Of a DNA stretch of 9,055 bases, positions 6,109 to 9,055 are shown in pieces. The translations under genes were made by a program, and so were the position numbers. Source of the stretch: Chloroflexota bacterium. GTDB lineage: Bacteria > Chloroflexota > Chloroflexia > Thermomicrobiales > UBA6265. Location of the stretch: contig JAFAEA010000003.1 in NCBI GenBank assembly GCA_023424355.1, positions 1-9,055 of the forward strand, read 5' to 3'. The notes under the pieces are model-generated. The model was not told where the DNA came from, made no database searches, and was given only the letters and a program-made list of their open reading frames with translations. Every line of letters starts with the position of its first letter. Positions within the stretch are counted from its first letter, which is position 1.

Positions 6109-6136
6109 TTGACGGTAGGTATCCAAAGTGTAGTAT
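6109..6136 (+). promoter_or_regulatory. candidate upstream promoter P1 of clpC
   Basis: TTGACG (6109-6114, five of six) and TAGTAT (6131-6136, four of six) are spaced by 16 bases. Transcription would start near 6143, immediately before the hairpin at 6146-6164. Confidence 0.45.
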
Positions 6137-6145
6137 TGAGACAGG

Positions 6146-6168
6146 GACCCGCAAACTCCGGGTCTTTT
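6146..6168 (+). terminator. terminator-like hairpin between the two clpC promoters
   Basis: GACCCG (6146-6151) and CGGGTC (6159-6164) form a 6-bp stem with loop CAAACTC, followed by TTTT (6165-6168); two extra G-U pairs are possible below it. It could stop read-through from rpsA. If P1 is real it would be a 5'-end hairpin or attenuator. It lies only about 3 bases from the predicted P1 start, so attenuation of P1 itself is doubtful. Confidence 0.5.
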
Positions 6169-6178
6169 GCCAACGGTG

Positions 6179-6209
6179 GATGCCGAAATACACGCAATGA
6201 TGTAGCATC
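6179..6209 (+). other. bulged stem-loop in the clpC upstream region
   Basis: GATGC (6179-6183) pairs with GCATC (6205-6209). Inside it TACA (6189-6192) pairs with TGTA (6201-6204). This gives two stacked helices with a one-sided CGAAA bulge and an eight-base loop, followed shortly by TTTT (6212-6215). It would be transcribed only from P1. No known RNA family is recognised. Confidence 0.35.
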
Positions 6210-6213
6210 GGTT

Positions 6214-6242
6214 TTCACAATCTTGCCAACAACGGGTAGGAT
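6214..6242 (+). promoter_or_regulatory. candidate downstream promoter P2 of clpC
   Basis: TTCACA (6214-6219, five of six) and TAGGAT (6237-6242, four of six) are spaced by 17 bases. P2 lies beyond both hairpins and would give a leader of about 113 bases, so it is a reasonable main promoter. Confidence 0.4.
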
Positions 6243-6285
6243 TATAGATACCAACTGCAGACAAACGGAACGGAGATCGTTCGTG

Positions 6286-6348
6286 ATGCGTTGGATAGGC
6301 ATCGCGGCAGTATGCACAGGGCCTGTATGGTTTACAGGACAGAACTAG
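6286..6348 (+). CDS. possible 20-residue leader peptide upstream of clpC
   Basis: An ATG at 6286 opens a 20-codon frame ending in TAG 13 bases before the clpC ATG. A GGAG lies ten bases upstream. The peptide begins MRWIGIAAVC and is hydrophobic, with two tryptophans. Its start codon falls within the short inverted repeat GATGC/GCATC (6285-6303), and codons 13-18 contain the hairpin CCTGTA/TACAGG (6322-6338). It may be a chance ORF; its only support is placement and the purine-rich site. Confidence 0.2.
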   Translation: MRWIGIAAVCTGPVWFTGQN

Positions 6349-6361
6349 ATGGGAGAGCCGC

Positions 6362-8869
6362 ATGGCAGAGCAATTCGAGAAGTTCACGGATCGCGCTCGC
6401 AAGGTCCTCACGCTCGCCCAGGAAGAAGCACAGAGGTTCAATCACAACTACATTGGAACCGAACATCTGCTTCTCGGGCTTGTGCGTGAAAACGACGGCG
6501 TTGCTGCGAAAGTACTCGCGAACATGGGCGTGCAGCTCAGCAAGGTTCGTTCGGCAGTAGAGTTTATTATCGGTCGCGGCGAGAGCATGGTCACCAGCGA
6601 TCTCGGGCTTACACCCCGGGCAAAGAAGGTGCTGGAACTTGCTATCGATGAAGCACGCCGCCTCAATCATCATTACATTGGAACAGAACACTTGCTCCTT
6701 GGCCTCGTTCGCGAGGGTGAGGGCATTGCCGCCGGTGTGCTCGAAAGCCTCGGCGTAAATCTGGAACGCGTGCGCACGCAAGTGATGCAGATCGTGAGCC
6801 AGGCTCCACCGCAGCCAATCGGTGCGGGAGCCAGTGGTTCTCCGACTCGCTCCAGCCGTGAGCAGGGACAGAGCAAGACTCCGTTCCTGGATTCGATGGG
6901 ATTCGATCTCACCGAAGCCGCTCGCACCAATCGGCTTGGTCCATTAGTAGGCCGCAGCGTGGAAATCGATCGCGTTATGCAGATACTTTCCCGCCGCACC
7001 AAGAACAATCCGGCGCTCATCGGCGAACCGGGTGTTGGTAAGACCGCCATTGTGGAAGGCCTCGCCCAGCGCATCATCAATGGTGATGTGCCGGAACAAC
7101 TGCAGAACAAGCGACTCGTTGCCCTCGATATCGGCGCACTCGTTGCCGGTACCAAGTACCGCGGTGAGTTCGAAGAGCGTCTCAAGAAGATCGTTAATGA
7201 GGTCAAGGAGACCCGGGCGATTCTCTTCATCGATGAGCTCCACACCCTCGTTGGTGCTGGTGCGGCCGAGGGCGCGGTCGATGCCGCGAACATCCTGAAG
7301 CCGGCATTGGCTCGTGGCGAGATGCAAACCATCGGCGCCACCACGCTGGATGAATATCGCAAGTACATCGAACGCGATGCCGCTCTCGAGCGTCGCTTCC
7401 AGCCAGTTCAGGTGGATGAACCATCCATCGAGGATACGGTTGAGATTCTGCGCGGAGTCCGCTCGCTGTATGAAGAGCACCACAAGCTGCAGATTTCGGA
7501 TGAGGCACTCAATGCTGCCGCCAGTTTGGCTGCGCGTTACGTGACCGATCGATTCATGCCAGACAAGGCAATCGACCTGATCGACGAGGCAGCGAGTCGC
7601 GTGCGCATGCAGCGCTCGGCCACACCAGGTGTCATTAAGGAATCGATGTCCTCACTCCTCGAGTTGCAGAAGGATCTCGAAGAAGCGGTGAATGCCCGCG
7701 AGTTCGAGGCTGCAGCCGAGCTGCGAGACAAGGAGCGACGTCTCCGGGATCGCATCGAAAAGGAACAGCGCGAACGCAAGGAAGCCCAGGAAGCCGAAAC
7801 CGTTTACGTCACCGAAGAAGATGTGGCCGAAGTGGTTTCGATGTGGACCGGTATTCCGATGATGCGTATCGCCGGCGAAGAGAGCGAGCGACTTCTCAAC
7901 ATGGAGAACGAGCTCAGCGAGAAGATCGTTGGCCAGGGCGAAGCGGTCACCACCATCGCCAAGGCGGTGCGACGTGCACGTGCTGGTATCAAGGATCCTC
8001 GCCGACCAATCGGTTCGTTCATCTTCCTTGGCCCCACCGGTGTTGGTAAGAGTTATCTTGCCCGCATGTTGGCTGAGTTCATCTTCGGTAGCGAGGATCA
8101 CCTCATCAAGATCGATATGAGCGAGTTCATGGAGCGCCACGCAGTCGCCCGACTCGTTGGTGCCCCTCCAGGCTATGTCGGTTACGAAGAGGGTGGTCAA
8201 CTCACCGAGGCAGTTCGCCGCAAGCCGTACTCCGTGATTCTGCTCGATGAGATCGAAAAGGCTCACCCGGAAGCATTCAACATGCTGTTGCAGATCATGG
8301 AAGATGGATCGCTGGCCGATGCGAAGGGACGCCGGGTCGATTTCCGTAACACCATCATCATCATGACCAGCAATATCGGCGCTGAGGAAATCAGCAAGGA
8401 TATGACTCTTGGATTCGTGTCCCGCGAGGATGAGGAGTCCGAAGCCACCCGCGAACATACTTTGATGCACGACAAGGTGATGCAGCGTCTGAAGCAAACC
8501 TTCCGACCGGAATTCCTCAACCGCATTGATGCCAGCGTGGTATTCCAGAGCCTCACCAAGCCAGAGATTCGCCAGATCGTCGATCTCGAGATGGAGCGCG
8601 TTCGCCTCCAGCTCAAGGAGCACGATATCGAACTGGAAATCACCGTCGATGCGAAGGATCTCATCGGCAAGGAAGGGTACGATCATACCTATGGTGCTCG
8701 TCCGCTCCGCCGCGTTATCCAGAACAAGGTCGAGGATCCGCTTGCCGAAGGCATGCTGGAGCAACGCTTCATGCAGGGCAGCACTGTGAAGATCGATGCC
8801 GATGGTGATGAGATCACCCTCAGCTCGGTTGAACATCCGGCCGAAAGCGAAGAGCTTGTCACGGTATAA
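6362..8869 (+). CDS. clpC: ATP-dependent Clp protease ATP-binding subunit ClpC
   Basis: ClpC is a cytoplasmic AAA+ unfoldase that feeds damaged or tagged proteins to the ClpP peptidase. The 835 residues have the full architecture. Two Clp-N repeats (about 5-70 and 82-145, sharing NHxYIGTEHLLLGLVRE) bind adaptors and substrates. AAA-1 has Walker A GEPGVGKT (221-228), pore loop KYRG (265-268), Walker B ILFIDE (287-292) and an arginine in LERRF. The UVR coiled segment at about 433-470 separates ClpC from ClpA. AAA-2 has Walker A GPTGVGKS (557-564), pore loop GYVG (604-607) and Walker B VILLDE (625-630). LGF at 683-685 is the ClpP-docking loop. A GGGAGAG ribosome site sits six bases before the ATG. 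It lies after a 393-base regulatory gap and 85 bases before radA. The mcsA, mcsB and ctsR genes that precede clpC in Bacillus are absent here, and clpP is not in the window. Confidence 0.97.
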   Translation: MAEQFEKFTDRARKVLTLAQEEAQRFNHNYIGTEHLLLGLVRENDGVAAKVLANMGVQLSKVRSAVEFIIGRGESMVTSDLGLTPRAKKVLELAIDEARRLNHHYIGTEHLLLGLVREGEGIAAGVLESLGVNLERVRTQVMQIVSQAPPQPIGAGASGSPTRSSREQGQSKTPFLDSMGFDLTEAARTNRLGPLVGRSVEIDRVMQILSRRTKNNPALIGEPGVGKTAIVEGLAQRIINGDVPEQLQNKRLVALDIGALVAGTKYRGEFEERLKKIVNEVKETRAILFIDELHTLVGAGAAEGAVDAANILKPALARGEMQTIGATTLDEYRKYIERDAALERRFQPVQVDEPSIEDTVEILRGVRSLYEEHHKLQISDEALNAAASLAARYVTDRFMPDKAIDLIDEAASRVRMQRSATPGVIKESMSSLLELQKDLEEAVNAREFEAAAELRDKERRLRDRIEKEQRERKEAQEAETVYVTEEDVAEVVSMWTGIPMMRIAGEESERLLNMENELSEKIVGQGEAVTTIAKAVRRARAGIKDPRRPIGSFIFLGPTGVGKSYLARMLAEFIFGSEDHLIKIDMSEFMERHAVARLVGAPPGYVGYEEGGQLTEAVRRKPYSVILLDEIEKAHPEAFNMLLQIMEDGSLADAKGRRVDFRNTIIIMTSNIGAEEISKDMTLGFVSREDEESEATREHTLMHDKVMQRLKQTFRPEFLNRIDASVVFQSLTKPEIRQIVDLEMERVRLQLKEHDIELEITVDAKDLIGKEGYDHTYGARPLRRVIQNKVEDPLAEGMLEQRFMQGSTVKIDADGDEITLSSVEHPAESEELVTV

Positions 8870-8904
8870 CACCGTGTGACCGGAATCGATTGAACCAGAA
8901 TGCA

Positions 8905-8936
8905 CGAGCTGCGCGGAAATTTCTCCGCGCCGCTCG
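8905..8936 (+). terminator. long GC hairpin between clpC and radA
   Basis: CGAGC(T)GCGCGGA (8905-8917) pairs with TCCGCGC(C)GCTCG (8924-8936) with a single mismatch around the loop AATTTC. There is no proper T run after it (CTTCT follows). It lies 36 bases after the clpC stop and 19 bases before radA, so it may be a partial terminator or a processing site rather than a full stop. Confidence 0.55.
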
Positions 8937-8954
8937 CTTCTACGAGAAATGTGA

Positions 8955-9055
8955 ATGGCCAAGAAGCGTACAACCTGGATTTGTCAGCAATGCGGTGCCA
9001 GCAGTCCCGCCTTTCTGGGACGATGCCCCGGCTGCGGCGAGTGGAACACGATGGT
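8955..9055 (+). CDS. radA: DNA repair protein RadA (Sms), N-terminal part only
   Basis: RadA/Sms is a RecA-related hexameric DNA helicase that helps branch migration during homologous recombination. Only the first 33 codons and two bases of the next lie in the window. They show the diagnostic start: a short basic lead, then the C4 zinc finger CQQC...CPGC (cysteines 10, 13, 24 and 27), followed by GEWNT. The RecA-like ATPase and Lon-like domains would follow past the edge. The ATG at 8955 gives the usual family N-terminus; the ribosome site (GAG about 10 bases upstream) is weak. Placement directly after clpC is common in Gram-positive bacteria and relatives and supports the call. Confidence 0.95.
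   Translation, partial: MAKKRTTWICQQCGASSPAFLGRCPGCGEWNTM

Larger units (their letters stand above)
5969..6361 (+). other. 393-base rpsA-clpC gap with a structured leader region
   Basis: The gap holds the rpsA terminator, a 10-base palindrome TCGATATCGA (6057-6066), two candidate promoters, a terminator-like hairpin (6146-6168), a bulged hairpin (6179-6209), further short inverted repeats (6283-6305, 6322-6338) and a 20-codon ORF just before clpC. I do not see the known heat-shock operators: no CIRCE repeat (TTAGCACTC...GAGTGCTAA), no CtsR heptad repeat and no HspR-type HAIR sequence. I recognise no riboswitch family. Confidence 0.6.

Noticed and set aside
5969..6361. Standard heat-shock operators (CIRCE, CtsR or HspR sites) upstream of clpC
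   Set aside because: I searched by eye for their consensus repeats on both strands and found none.
7652..8962. 436-codon minus-strand open frame opposite clpC
   Set aside because: It lies opposite an unmistakable clpC and its translation shows no family pattern. Long antisense frames are expected from the codon bias of the real gene.
1..9055. CRISPR array, tRNA or rRNA gene, insertion sequence
   Set aside because: No spaced identical repeats, cloverleaf-like sequence, rRNA signature or transposase coding region was seen.

Overview
This is a bacterial housekeeping window. From left to right it carries a three-gene leftward group (an HxlR-type regulator, a cytidine deaminase and trpS), a rightward three-gene operon (a small membrane protein, a metallophosphoesterase and a class V aminotransferase), then rpsA, clpC and the first 33 codons of radA. 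The four-S1-domain ribosomal protein S1, the ClpC with a UVR segment, and the clpC-radA order fit a Gram-positive-type or Chloroflexota lineage. I lean to Chloroflexota (Thermomicrobia-like), from memory of similar ClpC and aminotransferase sequences. This assignment is inference; no rRNA or other decisive marker is present.

Left part (1-2000, minus strand): the regulator gene has a clear start with a good ribosome binding site. Upstream of it lie an extended -10 element and an imperfect inverted repeat. The cytidine deaminase follows almost immediately, but its conserved N-terminus has no ordinary start codon in frame. An ATG sits at the right place in another frame, so a one-base deletion, a sequencing error or a non-standard start must be considered. 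trpS comes 55 bases later. A possible small zinc-ribbon ORF begins beyond trpS and runs off the window.

Middle part (2186-4220, plus strand): the three genes overlap or abut (an 8-base overlap, then no gap), so they are probably co-translated. A strong GC hairpin follows. rpsA comes next with its own candidate promoter and ends at a strong hairpin followed by T-rich sequence.

Right part (5969-9055): a 393-base gap before clpC holds two candidate promoters, a terminator-like hairpin, further inverted repeats and a 20-codon candidate leader ORF. ClpC is intact, with two N-terminal repeats, two AAA+ modules, a UVR segment and a ClpP-docking loop. A long GC hairpin separates it from radA. Protein quality control (clpC) next to DNA recombination and repair (radA) is a common arrangement.

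I found no mobile element, CRISPR array, tRNA, rRNA or convincing new system. The points most worth a second look are the cytidine deaminase start, the clpC leader, and the regulatory site of the HxlR gene.
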